Shown here: positions 48,069 to 56,393 of the stretch, one piece after another
How positions within the stretch are numbered: the first letter of the stretch is position 1
Layout of the letters: each line of letters starts with the position of its first letter
Assembly (NCBI RefSeq): GCF_022836435.1
Contig: NZ_BQXC01000001.1
Coordinates: forward strand, 2,430,121-2,494,120
Source: Nitrosomonas sp. PY1
Lineage (GTDB): Bacteria; Pseudomonadota; Gammaproteobacteria; Burkholderiales; Nitrosomonadaceae
Length of the DNA: 64,000 nt
Direction: 5' to 3'
Made by a program: the position numbers and the translations under genes
Notes under the pieces: generated by a model
Databases searched by the model: none
What the model saw: the letters and a program-made list of their open reading frames with translations, nothing else
What the model was told of the DNA's origin: nothing

Positions 48069-49781
48069 TTGTGGCACAAAAATGACACAAAATTGCCACA
48101 AGTCGTTTTTTCCGATGAGCGCACTGTCGCTTACGGCACAGAAGATTGTCATCGCATGCGGCGGCACATTTTCACTGAACTTTATCCGATTACCGGGGAT
48201 TTAGCGGTTCGCTATGTAAAAACTGCTGAACGTGAAAGTTTCGAACAAGCCAACTTTGAATTGCAAGATATTTACCATCAGCTACGCATTGCGGATTTAA
48301 ACCTATGCGCTGACAGTGAAGAATTATTCAAAATGGCCATACGGCTCGCCAACAAATGCGACACAGCAAGACAGCGTACACTATCCCCTATCAATGCCTA
48401 TGAAACATGTAGCCGCATAGTTGGTTTTTACCAAATCAAAGCGCCCTGCATCAAAGACGATAATCCGGAACCGGCTTTGAATAGAATGTGCAGTCCAGGC
48501 TGGTGGAACCGTCGCATCCACATATTGCGACTGCGCAAAATCGAGACTATCGCCCGCAATATCGAACTAGTCAACCGCTTGCGTGGCACCTATGCCAGCG
48601 ACTATACCGTGCATGTTAAGCGCAAACAAAAGGAACGAAACCGTGAGTATCTAGCCACAAACTTCGTAAGCAACCAGAACGGCGAGATTTTTTCCCTGCA
48701 AAACCTAGCCGACCGTTCGGTATCCAATCCAGTCGTTCGTCGCACCGAATTAATGACACGCATCCGTGGTTTTGAAATGGTCGCGGAACACCTGGGACAC
48801 GTCGGAGAATTCTATACGCTCACCACACCTTCCCGCATGCACGCCTGTTTGCATACCGGCAGGGCGAATCCAAACCATGACGGCACCACTGTATTGCAAG
48901 CGCATGAATACTTAGTCCACCTTTGGGCATTGATCCGCGCCGAACTCGATAGGCAAAATATTCACCCTTATGGTTTCCGTGTAGTCGAACCGCATCATGA
49001 CGGCACACCGCATTGGCACCTGTTGCTGTTCATACCAGAAATGCACCGTGAAGCCACGCGCGCAATCATGCGTCATTATGCACTGATGGATAGCGGTAAT
49101 GAACCGGGCGCACTGAAACGTCGCTTCGAAGCTGTACCCATCGATCCAGCGAAAGGCTCTGCTACTGGCTATATAGCCAAGTATATTTCCAAAAATATCG
49201 ATGGTTATAAACTGGAACAAGATTTATATGGCAACCCTGCCGCCAGTGCCGCCGAACGCATTACAGCATGGGCCAATACCTGGGGTATTCGTCAGTTTCA
49301 GCAAATTGGTGGTCCGAGTGTCACGGTTTGGCGTCAGCTGAGAAAACTGGACAAAACCGAAGACCCCGAATTAGAAACTATCCGGAAATCAGCAACCGCC
49401 AGTGACTGGGCGGCCTTTATGTTGGCGATGGGCGATCCTGAGACTTCACATCGTTCGCATTGTATCCGGCCATTTTATGACGAATCCAAACGACTCAATC
49501 CTCTCACCGGAGAGATTTATTCTCCTGCAACTAGTCGCTATGGCGATGCCGTCCCACTTCGGGCGACGGGTATTGTCTGGAAAGGCAAAAACTATAGCAC
49601 TCGTAAGCATGTTTGGATGCTCTTGAAAGTCGATAGCGAGGACGTGACATTACGGAGCGAGGCGCAAGCCGAGCGCACGTCATGTCACGACGCAGCTGTT
49701 TCCCTTGGACTTGTATCAATAACTGTACCGCCCCCTTTTTATGATCAGAAAATCATCCATGAGAAACCAACGCAACACTAA
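48069..49781 (+). CDS. HUH replication endonuclease (phage gpA type)
   Basis: 570 residues, family of P2/phiX174 gene A rolling-circle initiators. The metal-binding HUH motif is 'GTPHWHLLLFIP' (about residue 317) and the two catalytic Tyr are in 'YIAKYISKNIDG'. It nicks the origin and becomes covalently linked to the 5' end. The start is a TTG at 48069 within the arm-type repeat; a downstream start is possible. It implies that the element can replicate after excision. Confidence 0.88.
   Translation: MWHKNDTKLPQVVFSDERTVAYGTEDCHRMRRHIFTELYPITGDLAVRYVKTAERESFEQANFELQDIYHQLRIADLNLCADSEELFKMAIRLANKCDTARQRTLSPINAYETCSRIVGFYQIKAPCIKDDNPEPALNRMCSPGWWNRRIHILRLRKIETIARNIELVNRLRGTYASDYTVHVKRKQKERNREYLATNFVSNQNGEIFSLQNLADRSVSNPVVRRTELMTRIRGFEMVAEHLGHVGEFYTLTTPSRMHACLHTGRANPNHDGTTVLQAHEYLVHLWALIRAELDRQNIHPYGFRVVEPHHDGTPHWHLLLFIPEMHREATRAIMRHYALMDSGNEPGALKRRFEAVPIDPAKGSATGYIAKYISKNIDGYKLEQDLYGNPAASAAERITAWANTWGIRQFQQIGGPSVTVWRQLRKLDKTEDPELETIRKSATASDWAAFMLAMGDPETSHRSHCIRPFYDESKRLNPLTGEIYSPATSRYGDAVPLRATGIVWKGKNYSTRKHVWMLLKVDSEDVTLRSEAQAERTSCHDAAVSLGLVSITVPPPFYDQKIIHEKPTQH
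48075..48090 (+). repeat. Arm-type repeat, left end of ssrA element
   Basis: CACAAAAATGACACAA, identical to 54244-54259. Matching sites 120 bases inside the left core and 50 bases inside the right core are what integrase arm sites should look like. Confidence 0.65.
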
Positions 49782-49803
49782 AAATCATTCGATAAAAGAC
49801 ATC

Positions 49804-50040
49804 ATGAATCCATTTACATTAGATGAAGCCGTTTCCTTGATTTACCACCTTGCTGTTTTAAAAAAACATGTACTTCAGCCTGGCCAGAAATACAGCATCA
49901 CGCAAATCGGTCATATCTGTGGCGTTCTAACGCTCAACGACCAGATTGAGATTGCCATTAAGTTTCACGATGGGATGCGGCAATTTACCAAAGAGGAGTT
50001 TTATTCGCAGGTAACGCTTCTGGATAACCAGGACAAATGA
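49804..50040 (+). CDS. Hypothetical protein of the ssrA element
   Basis: 78 residues from ATG 49804 ('MNPFTLDEAVSLIYHLAVLK'); an ATG at 49741, overlapping the replication gene, would add 21 residues. It is mainly helical at the start with strands later ('YSITQIGHICGVLTLNDQIE'). The family is not recognised. It lies just after the replication initiator. Confidence 0.55.
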   Translation: MNPFTLDEAVSLIYHLAVLKKHVLQPGQKYSITQIGHICGVLTLNDQIEIAIKFHDGMRQFTKEEFYSQVTLLDNQDK

Positions 50041-50044
50041 CATA

Positions 50045-50093
50045 TTGACTGTCATAAACCATAGTGTATTATCAGCATCACTATTAACTATGG
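50045..50093 (+). promoter_or_regulatory. Promoter with flanking operator for the 50109 gene
   Basis: -35 TTGACT (50045-50050), 16-base spacer, -10 TATTAT (50067-50072). Inverted half-sites CCATAGT (50059-50065) and ACTATGG (50087-50093) flank the -10 and start, as an operator would. Confidence 0.6.
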
Positions 50094-50108
50094 AAGTTAC
50101 TATTTATT

Positions 50109-50522
50109 ATGACAGACGATATCAAAAGAATCCTTGTTCTGAATGAAGCAACTGAACAAAAGATTTTGCAGCATATGCAGGAATTTCGTGGTGTAGGCAA
50201 TACACTTGAAAGTGCGCTAGGTGCGCTAATACTTGGCCAGTTTTTTGGCTGGCGTGTTTTAAAGATACTCCACAACCCAGCCACTTACCGCAAATATGAA
50301 AAAGTGCTGGGCGTGGAATTCAAAGACATTTGTCCGGAAATTACTGAGTTCGGCAAGAAAAAGAGCGTTGGCTATGCCATCACTGAAAAGCTCGGCAGTT
50401 TCTGGGCAGTCGTCATGGGCAAACGCAAAGTAGCAGATAAAGGAAAAATTGGCGATCACGAAGAAGTAAAACGTCACGTTGCTGAACATGTTGCCAGTAT
50501 CGATAAGGGAGAGAAAAAATGA
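50109..50522 (+). CDS. Hypothetical protein of the ssrA element
   Basis: 137 residues, basic and helical. 'VGNTLESALGALILGQFFGW' is the only hydrophobic stretch; it is short and may be a buried helix. No domain is recognised. It is the first gene after the operator-flanked promoter and overlaps the excisionase-like start by four bases, so a regulatory or element-maintenance role is possible. Confidence 0.6.
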   Translation: MTDDIKRILVLNEATEQKILQHMQEFRGVGNTLESALGALILGQFFGWRVLKILHNPATYRKYEKVLGVEFKDICPEITEFGKKKSVGYAITEKLGSFWAVVMGKRKVADKGKIGDHEEVKRHVAEHVASIDKGEKK

Positions 50523-50713
50523 CTCACTCCGAACACATGCTGGTAACTGTCAAGAAATTTGCCGAACTCACGGGACTATCTGAAGAAGCCATCCGGCAAT
50601 ATATGAAGAAAGGACAATGGAGAAAGAAAATTCACTGGGACAAAGCGCCAAACGGTCGAATCTTCATCATCATAAAGGCAGCTTACGCGTGGATACAAGG
50701 CACAGAGGCATAA
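50519..50713 (+). CDS. Excisionase-like HTH protein
   Basis: 64 residues with a MerR-type HTH: 'MLVTVKKFAELTGLSEEAIR' and 'QYMKKGQWRKKIHWDKAPNG', as in phage excisionases. It overlaps the integrase gene by 25 bases, the usual xis-int order. Confidence 0.75.
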   Translation: MTHSEHMLVTVKKFAELTGLSEEAIRQYMKKGQWRKKIHWDKAPNGRIFIIIKAAYAWIQGTEA

Positions 50714-51774
50714 CGATTCGCGGCAATAGCGCCCAGATCGCCTTCACTTACCAGGGCGTGCGCTGCCGCGAGTTAATACCCATACCACCAACAAAAACCG
50801 CACAAAAGGAACTGGCGCTTAAACTGCAATCTATCAAGTACGAAATCAAGACCGGTACTTTCGATTACAACCGGCATTTTCCGTACAGCAAGAAAGCCAA
50901 GGAATTCCTCAAAAAGCGCCCTGATCGTTACACGATCAAGGAAGCTCTTATTAACTGGTTGCGCCACAATCAAGCCAACCTGCAAAAAAGCACACTCCAA
51001 GACTATAACAGCGCCATCTATCATCATCTGATCCCGATATTTGGCGATCTCGCCATTGCTGAATTAACGGCTAGCAAAGTCAAAGAATGGCTTTCTGAAC
51101 TTCCCTGCTCAAACAAACGTAAAGGCAATATCTTAACGCCGCTACGCCAGACCTTTGAAGAACTGTATCACGATGAAATCATCGACAAAAACCCGCTCAC
51201 CCGGGTCAAAAACTTGCCCAACAAAGCCCGCGAGCCTGAACCGTTCACGCAAGAAGAAATAACAAGAATTCTCAACGAACTCACTGGTCAGGCAAAGAAC
51301 CTGATTCAGTTCGCATTTTATTCAGGTCTCAGAACTTCAGAATTAATTGCTCTACGTTGGCAAGATGTCGACTTTGATAACAATCGGGTATTTGTAAGAC
51401 AGGCTTATGTCAGAGGGCAACTGAAAAGCACCAAAACCAAATCCGGAAAACGAGAAGTCACCCTGCAACCACAAGCCAAAGAAGCGTTGTTCAATCAAAA
51501 AACTTTCACTAAACAACAAAATGAAACCGTTTTTCACGATCCACACACCAATCAACCATGGAGAAACGATCAACCTATTCGCAAAAGAATCTGGATTCCA
51601 GCACTGAAGCAAGCAAACATCAAATACCGCAATCCCTACCAGACCCGCCACACTTTCGCCTCGACATTACTTTCAAGAGGTGAAAAACCTCTCTGGGTAG
51701 CCCAACAAATGGGACACAAAGATTGGAGCATGATTATTAAGGTTTATGGGCGGTGGATTCCACAATCGAAATAA
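50689..51774 (+). CDS. Tyrosine integrase of the ssrA element
   Basis: 361 residues from a GTG at 50689, where homology to the N-terminal arm domain of the DUF3596 type begins ('GITIRGNSAQIAFTYQGVRC'); an ATG at 50617 would add a stretch overlapping the excisionase. Catalytic Arg in 'SGLRTSELIALRWQDV', 'YQTRHTFASTLLSRGE' and 'QQMGHKDWSMIIKVYGRW' (Tyr) are intact. It is responsible for integration into ssrA. Confidence 0.92.
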   Translation: MDTRHRGITIRGNSAQIAFTYQGVRCRELIPIPPTKTAQKELALKLQSIKYEIKTGTFDYNRHFPYSKKAKEFLKKRPDRYTIKEALINWLRHNQANLQKSTLQDYNSAIYHHLIPIFGDLAIAELTASKVKEWLSELPCSNKRKGNILTPLRQTFEELYHDEIIDKNPLTRVKNLPNKAREPEPFTQEEITRILNELTGQAKNLIQFAFYSGLRTSELIALRWQDVDFDNNRVFVRQAYVRGQLKSTKTKSGKREVTLQPQAKEALFNQKTFTKQQNETVFHDPHTNQPWRNDQPIRKRIWIPALKQANIKYRNPYQTRHTFASTLLSRGEKPLWVAQQMGHKDWSMIIKVYGRWIPQSK

Positions 51775-51783
51775 TTACCAAAA

Positions 51784-52008
51784 ATGGATATCAATCCTAT
51801 AAAAACCGATGTTGATTACCACGCTGCACTAAAAGAAGTGGAAGAACTCATGATGGCCGAACCCAACACACCGGAAGGTAAAAAACTGGATATCCTGGTT
51901 ACACTGATAGAAACCTATGAGCACAAACATTTTCTACTCGATCTATCCAATCCTACCTAAGCCATTAAATCTAAAGTGGAGAAAAGATTTGGCGATCAAA
52001 AATCTTGA
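51784..52008 (+). pseudogene. HigA-type antitoxin remnant
   Basis: 58 codons from ATG 51784 ('MDINPIKTDVDYHAALKEVE', 'EPNTPEGKKLDILVTLIETY') match the N-terminus of HigA antitoxins, followed by TAA (51958) where the family goes on to 'DPIEAIKFRMEQ'. The same frame after the stop still reads 'AIKSKVEKRFGDQK' and then stops again. The DNA-binding domain and any HigB toxin are missing. Confidence 0.7.
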
Positions 52009-52289
52009 ACTAATGCACTGAAAAAGCAATCACGCCCATGAAATCTTAAATCACAAACGAGCATCAATGCCCTGAACAATTCAGAAGTTACGTTATAAAC
52101 TTGATATCGCTGCGGAGTCAGTAATAAAAAATCCATCCAAATTTTCTACTGCAACTTCTACGCAATCCCGATTTTTGACCTTCATGCCTCACCAGCCCAG
52201 GTAAATCGAGTAACTAGCTTAATACAGTTTTGGTTTGATTCTTATGCATCCACAACACTAGAATGTGGTGGCAGGTGCCAATGCTGATT
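52009..52289. other. Non-coding stretch between HigA remnant and RT stop
   Basis: No gene is visible. Frames are broken, consistent with a decayed region after the antitoxin remnant. A short CCAC...GTGG pairing near 52250-52270 is too weak to call a terminator. Confidence 0.4.
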
Positions 52290-53888
52290 TTAGGGAATTA
52301 CCAAGAACTTTATGCCCATTTCTTTCAGTTTTGCTAGAAACTGCTGGTCATTGCCTTCCAGGTCTTTCTCAGTCCACTGTTGGTAGGCAAGTAACCAGTT
52401 CTTTGCTATTTCCCTCTTGCTTTTACTATTCTTTAATTTTTCGGATCGATCTTTGAGAGCACTTTTAACTTCCTCTAAATTGTTGATATTAGCATATTCC
52501 AATAGAACAACATTTGTTAAGCAATCATCCAGCGAAATTATTTCAGATAGCTTTTCTTCTGTAATGTCGAGCGTTATTTTATATCTTAGTGCGTAATAAA
52601 TGGCATGAGCGATAGCGTCTGGGTACAGCTTTTGAAGCCCTAGCTTTATTAACGATGAACTAAATTTGGCAATCACTTCAAGTTGATTACGACATGGATA
52701 CTTTTCGAAAACAAATTTATCAAGCAGTGGCGCCAAGTACGGATATGCGAGAGCGAGATTGACTGCCGCTTGTGTGTACATACGCTTTGCCCTTTCGTTC
52801 AATTTGTTTCCATCATTTTTACCTGACAGAGTTTTAATTGCGTAGTTTAATGGCGTCGATTTTCCTAGCGTATGTGCGCAATCTAAAGCAAGATCAAGAT
52901 ATGAGCCTATCGTCGAAAACTTTATTTCTCCTGAATTTGGAAATGTAAAGGTGTTTAATCGATGAATCCAGTTCTCAGTGCTTGCTCGGGGCAGTTCTAG
53001 GATCTGTGTCTTCTTGTCATTTATTGACATTTCAAATTCGCGTAGAGACATACCAAGGTCTTTGAGAAAACGCTCGGCCTCTTTGTGGCTTTTGGCATAA
53101 TAGGTGTAATCGTCAATGTGCCTTGACACCTCGCTATAACCCTTACTTTGAAGATTGCAATCAATTTTTGTAAGCACAATTTCCGAGATAACATTTGATG
53201 AATGCGGTCCGATCAGGAGACCATTTGTCTGTCTATCTCGGATGCTCTGAGTTACCTTATCGAGGAAATTGCCTGATAGGGCTGTTATTTTACTTTTCTT
53301 TTTTGCTTCTTCTTTCCCATGTAAAGCCCAAGGAATGGAGTGAGTGTATATGCTTGGGAAGCAACTAGCTATGTCGGCTTTGACTAAATATTTTGCACTT
53401 GCCATCCACTCTAACTCTTTCTCCTCTATTTCGAATTTTTCACAGCCTTTGTAATTCATTTCGAATACACGCTCATTTCCAATGTGGCGTACATATATCC
53501 GGGTAAATTGAGGTTGTGGTTTATTACAGTGTTCAAATATCTCACCCCAGTGTTGCGAAATGCCTAAAACCTGGATTGCGTATGCAGCAGGATGAGGAAT
53601 ACCCAAATGCCTTGGCACATTTATATCTCGCAATGCCTCGTATCTAATGTAATCGCTGGAATATTTTTCTATCGTTTCTTTAAGCTTTTTTTCATTTTTG
53701 TCATTGATGTCATCGGCCAGCAATTCTTTTGCCGCCGCGGCGAGGCCAACGGAGGTGAAACAAGGTGGAACTTTTTCGGAAAATAGACCAAAGTCGAGAA
53801 GCCCTTTTATGAGGTCTTCCGCGCTCAACTTTTCTTCTGTAGAAAAAGCACATTCGATGGGTGTGTTTAATAGTCTTTTGAGATCCAT
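52290..53888 (-). CDS. Reverse transcriptase, Abi/defence (DRT/UG) type
   Basis: 532 residues. The polymerase motifs are present: motif A 'YLVKADIASCFPSIYTHSIP' (Asp172), motif B 'QTNGLLIGPHSSNVISEIVL', motif C 'SEVSRHIDDYTYYAKS' (Asp259, Asp260; His257 stands where Tyr or Phe is usual) and motif D 'EMSINDKKTQILEL'. The C-terminal ~200 residues are helical, perhaps HEAT/alphaRep-like as in AbiA/AbiK and other unknown-group RTs. There is no maturase, endonuclease or retron-type X domain. It is probably a phage-defence RT carried by the ssrA element. It is oriented against the integrase, and a structured region lies upstream. Confidence 0.83.
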   Translation of the reverse strand: MDLKRLLNTPIECAFSTEEKLSAEDLIKGLLDFGLFSEKVPPCFTSVGLAAAAKELLADDINDKNEKKLKETIEKYSSDYIRYEALRDINVPRHLGIPHPAAYAIQVLGISQHWGEIFEHCNKPQPQFTRIYVRHIGNERVFEMNYKGCEKFEIEEKELEWMASAKYLVKADIASCFPSIYTHSIPWALHGKEEAKKKSKITALSGNFLDKVTQSIRDRQTNGLLIGPHSSNVISEIVLTKIDCNLQSKGYSEVSRHIDDYTYYAKSHKEAERFLKDLGMSLREFEMSINDKKTQILELPRASTENWIHRLNTFTFPNSGEIKFSTIGSYLDLALDCAHTLGKSTPLNYAIKTLSGKNDGNKLNERAKRMYTQAAVNLALAYPYLAPLLDKFVFEKYPCRNQLEVIAKFSSSLIKLGLQKLYPDAIAHAIYYALRYKITLDITEEKLSEIISLDDCLTNVVLLEYANINNLEEVKSALKDRSEKLKNSKSKREIAKNWLLAYQQWTEKDLEGNDQQFLAKLKEMGIKFLVIP

Positions 53889-54005
53889 AGTAATTTTTCT
53901 TTTTGGCTTCCTTGCATCATAAGATAGCAGTTTTTAAAGAATTTTTCTGTAAGAAAAATCACACCAGTAATTAAGCTCAATTCGTCCTTCTCAAAGAATA
54001 TATCG

Positions 54006-54160
54006 GGCTGTCCTCCGGAGCCATGCGTCGCTCTCACCGCAAGATGAGCGGCGCATGGATTTGGAGGATAGCCTCAAATGACTGTCCTCTGGTGAATGCA
54101 GAGCTTGGTTTTAACGAGAAAGCATTTGACGTAGCAATGTGTCGCAGTAGCTTGCGACAC
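54006..54160. ncRNA. Structured region upstream of the RT (candidate ncRNA)
   Basis: A long hairpin spans 54006-54073: an outer 11-bp stem (GGCTGTCCTCC with GGAGGATAGCC), a 4x4 internal loop, and an inner 13-bp stem (54021-54033 with 54046-54058). Further hairpins follow at 54087-54103 (CTCTG/CAGAG) and 54139-54160 (GTGTCGCA/TGCGACAC). Both wobble positions in the long hairpin are G-U on the plus strand but A-C on the minus strand, hinting at transcription away from the RT. CTGTCCTC(C/T)GG occurs twice, 74 bases apart. Other options are an origin structure or a repeat element. Confidence 0.5.
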
Positions 54161-54243
54161 AAACCAGTTCTCGAACTCTTCTTGCCGCCTTAACTAAATG
54201 AGTTTAAAATGATTTATTGGTTTTTAAGAATTTGATTGAAATA

Positions 54244-54259
54244 CACAAAAATGACACAA
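54244..54259 (+). repeat. Arm-type repeat, right end of ssrA element
   Basis: Exact copy of CACAAAAATGACACAA at 48075-48090. Confidence 0.65.
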
Positions 54260-54308
54260 CAACGTCACAGGAAAATGACAAATGATTGATATCTTTGAAA
54301 GAGGCCAA

Positions 54309-54329
54309 GGTTCGATTCCCGCCATCCGT
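54309..54329 (+). repeat. attR of the ssrA element
   Basis: GGTTCGATTCCCGCC (54309-54323) equals the tmRNA T-arm region, then continues CATCCGT instead of the tmRNA acceptor. This marks the right junction. Confidence 0.75.
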
Positions 54330-54364
54330 AAGAAAACCGCATAGCGTAATCTCTCTCATCGACT

Positions 54365-56119
54365 TCATTCTGGTTTCGTAGTTAAGGGTGCATCAGCCGG
54401 AATTAGCTGGCTATATCGATCCCTCATGCTGGTTAGTGTGTATGCAGCGACCACATCATCTAATGAATTAAAGAAAGCATTCTTTCCAAATAATTCTAGT
54501 ATCTTGTGTTGCTTATCTTCATTAAAATCGTTTCTCATTTGAGAAACGACCAAATGAATTTCTTTCTTCTTCAGCAAGCTAGCAAGCGACCTCAAAGTTT
54601 CTGTCGCAGTATAATCCACATCAGAAATTGCGGAAGCATCGATACAAAACCAGCGTAACGGTGGATTCTGGTCCTGTATGAGCGCTTCTATTTCTCTGGA
54701 TAGCTGCGATGCGTTAGCGTAATAAATATTGTGCGTGAAACGGTAAATCATTAATCCTGGAACAGCTTGCATTTTACTGGCCACCGGGTGAGCTATCCAA
54801 CGGCTGTCTTCAGTATACTCCAATACTATATTTTTGGGCCGGTAGCCATGCCTGGTATGCTCAATGAGCGAAAGTACCATTGCCAGCATGACGCCTTGTT
54901 CGATTCCGACAAATATAACCATTAGCGTCGTAATGAGTGCTATCCAGAATTCTGATGGCTCTTCTTCAAGGATATCCAGCATTTTACGGAATTTGATCAA
55001 ATCCATACCGGTCAAGAAAACAATCACTGCCAAGACACATTCAGGCATATAAGCCAATGGCTCAGTTAGAAAAAGCAAAACCAGAATAACGACACCCGCC
55101 GCCACTAGGTGTGTTAGCTGAGTGCGCCCCCCTGCGCTATCCACGATCTGAGTTTTCGTGGGGCTACCGGCCACGACAAATGTCCCGGATAGACCTGCAC
55201 CAATGTTTGCCAGCGCCAAGCCATTCAGATCGGCGTTCTGATCAAGCGGTTGATTATGGCGTGCAGCATAAACCCGCGAAGTCGCGGCGCTTTGAGCAAG
55301 AATAACGAGAAACATAGAGAAAGCGATGGGTAAGAGCTTATGAACAAGACTCCAATCCCAATTAACTTGCGGCAACGAGAAATGAGGCAAGCCGCTTGGA
55401 ATAGAACCGACAAGATGCATGGAAGCGCCAAAATCGAAAACCCAGCTCGCAGCTATCGCGCCTATGACGGCAATCAAGGCGCCGGGAATATGTTCCGAGA
55501 TTCTTTTTGTGACCAGAATAAATAAGAGTACCACAAGCGCAACGCTCAGCGCACTGTAATTAATCTGACTAATTTGTTGTACATCAATCCAGATTTGTTG
55601 CAGCGTTCCATGGCCTCCACCCTTGAGACCCAGCATACTTGAGATCTGCCCTAATGCTACTTGTATGCCTACGCCAGTTAGAAAACCAATAAGTACCGAG
55701 CGTGACAAAAAGTCGGCCAAAAAAGCCAGACCGATAATTCGCGCCAAGATAAGAAGGGCCGCTGCCATAAGCGCAAGAATTCCAGCCAGCGCCAGGTATT
55801 CATCGGTTCCGATGCTTGCAATGCCAATAAGACCAGCAGCAAGAATAGCTGCCGTTGCCGAGTCAGCACCAACCACCAAGAGACGAGATCCCCCTACTAA
55901 CGCAAATAATAGCACCGGTAGAAGCATCGTGTAGAGGCCGGTAATGACCGGAGTACCGGCGATCTTTGAATACCCTATATTTACTGGTATCGCTAAAGCA
56001 GCAAGTGTGAGTCCGGCAATAACTTCCGTTGGAATTTGAGGAATCTTGATTGGCAACAGGCCCTGGCCAATTTTTAAAAAAGGCAATTTTGGAAAAATTT
56101 TTTTCACGAGTGTTATCAA
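54365..56119 (-). CDS. SulP-family inorganic anion transporter with STAS domain
   Basis: 584 residues: about ten to twelve transmembrane helices ('AGLTLAALAIPVNIGYSKIA' at the start, then 'GLYTMLLPVLLFALVGGSR'), and a cytoplasmic STAS domain at residues ~440-565 ('RWFCIDASAISDVDYTATE'). The family carries sulfate, bicarbonate, nitrate or related anions, often as Na+ or H+ symporters. The substrate cannot be fixed; bicarbonate would suit an autotroph. The gene lies between two att-like remnants. Confidence 0.92.
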   Translation of the reverse strand: MITLVKKIFPKLPFLKIGQGLLPIKIPQIPTEVIAGLTLAALAIPVNIGYSKIAGTPVITGLYTMLLPVLLFALVGGSRLLVVGADSATAAILAAGLIGIASIGTDEYLALAGILALMAAALLILARIIGLAFLADFLSRSVLIGFLTGVGIQVALGQISSMLGLKGGGHGTLQQIWIDVQQISQINYSALSVALVVLLFILVTKRISEHIPGALIAVIGAIAASWVFDFGASMHLVGSIPSGLPHFSLPQVNWDWSLVHKLLPIAFSMFLVILAQSAATSRVYAARHNQPLDQNADLNGLALANIGAGLSGTFVVAGSPTKTQIVDSAGGRTQLTHLVAAGVVILVLLFLTEPLAYMPECVLAVIVFLTGMDLIKFRKMLDILEEEPSEFWIALITTLMVIFVGIEQGVMLAMVLSLIEHTRHGYRPKNIVLEYTEDSRWIAHPVASKMQAVPGLMIYRFTHNIYYANASQLSREIEALIQDQNPPLRWFCIDASAISDVDYTATETLRSLASLLKKKEIHLVVSQMRNDFNEDKQHKILELFGKNAFFNSLDDVVAAYTLTSMRDRYSQLIPADAPLTTKPE

Positions 56120-56273
56120 ACTACAGCAGATCGATCAATAAAATACTCCGCTCTATGGGTAGCAGAAATTTTCTTATTTTAATATAACGGTTGAGATTGT
56201 TGAATCAGCAGCATCAATAAGTATATCATTTTTAATACAATTATATGATTACTAATGTTAACCATATGGATAG

Positions 56274-56283
56274 ACCGATCGGT
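56274..56283. promoter_or_regulatory. TetR (NemR-like) operator candidate
   Basis: ACCGATCGGT within TAGACCGATCGGTATAC (56271-56287) matches 14 of 18 positions of its own reverse complement and resembles the TAGACC...GGTCTA boxes bound by NemR-type TetR regulators. TATACT, a good -10, overlaps its right edge. It probably controls the OsmC gene and is likely bound by the TetR at 58320. Confidence 0.5.
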
Positions 56284-56350
56284 ATACTTTTTCTAATAAA
56301 TACGCTAGAATGACGAACAACCAATCGCATATTCTTACAAACGGATGAAA

Positions 56351-56370
56351 GGTTGATTACCGCCATCCGT
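56351..56370 (+). repeat. Second, degenerate att-like remnant
   Basis: GGTTGATTACCGCCATCCGT differs from the attR at 54309-54329 by one deleted base and one substitution. It suggests an earlier tandem integration or duplication at the ssrA site, with the SulP gene between the copies. Confidence 0.5.
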
Positions 56371-56393
56371 GCTTATTATGGAGATCTCCAGCT

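Larger units (their letters stand above)
47931..54329. mobile_element. Integrated element in ssrA with replication initiator, integrase and RT cargo
   Basis: About 6.4 kb between the ssrA 3' end and the repeated att core. It holds an HUH replication protein, two small unknown proteins, an excisionase-like protein, a tyrosine integrase, a decayed HigA antitoxin and a reverse transcriptase. A 16-bp arm-type repeat CACAAAAATGACACAA occurs at both ends (48075-48090 and 54244-54259). No capsid, secretion or conjugation gene is present, so it is a small satellite-like or rolling-circle integrative element. Confidence 0.78.

Noticed and set aside
52290..53888. Retron or group II intron
   Set aside because: No retron msr/msd inverted repeats flank the gene and no maturase or intron domain V structure is seen; protein motifs fit the unknown-group/Abi RTs better.
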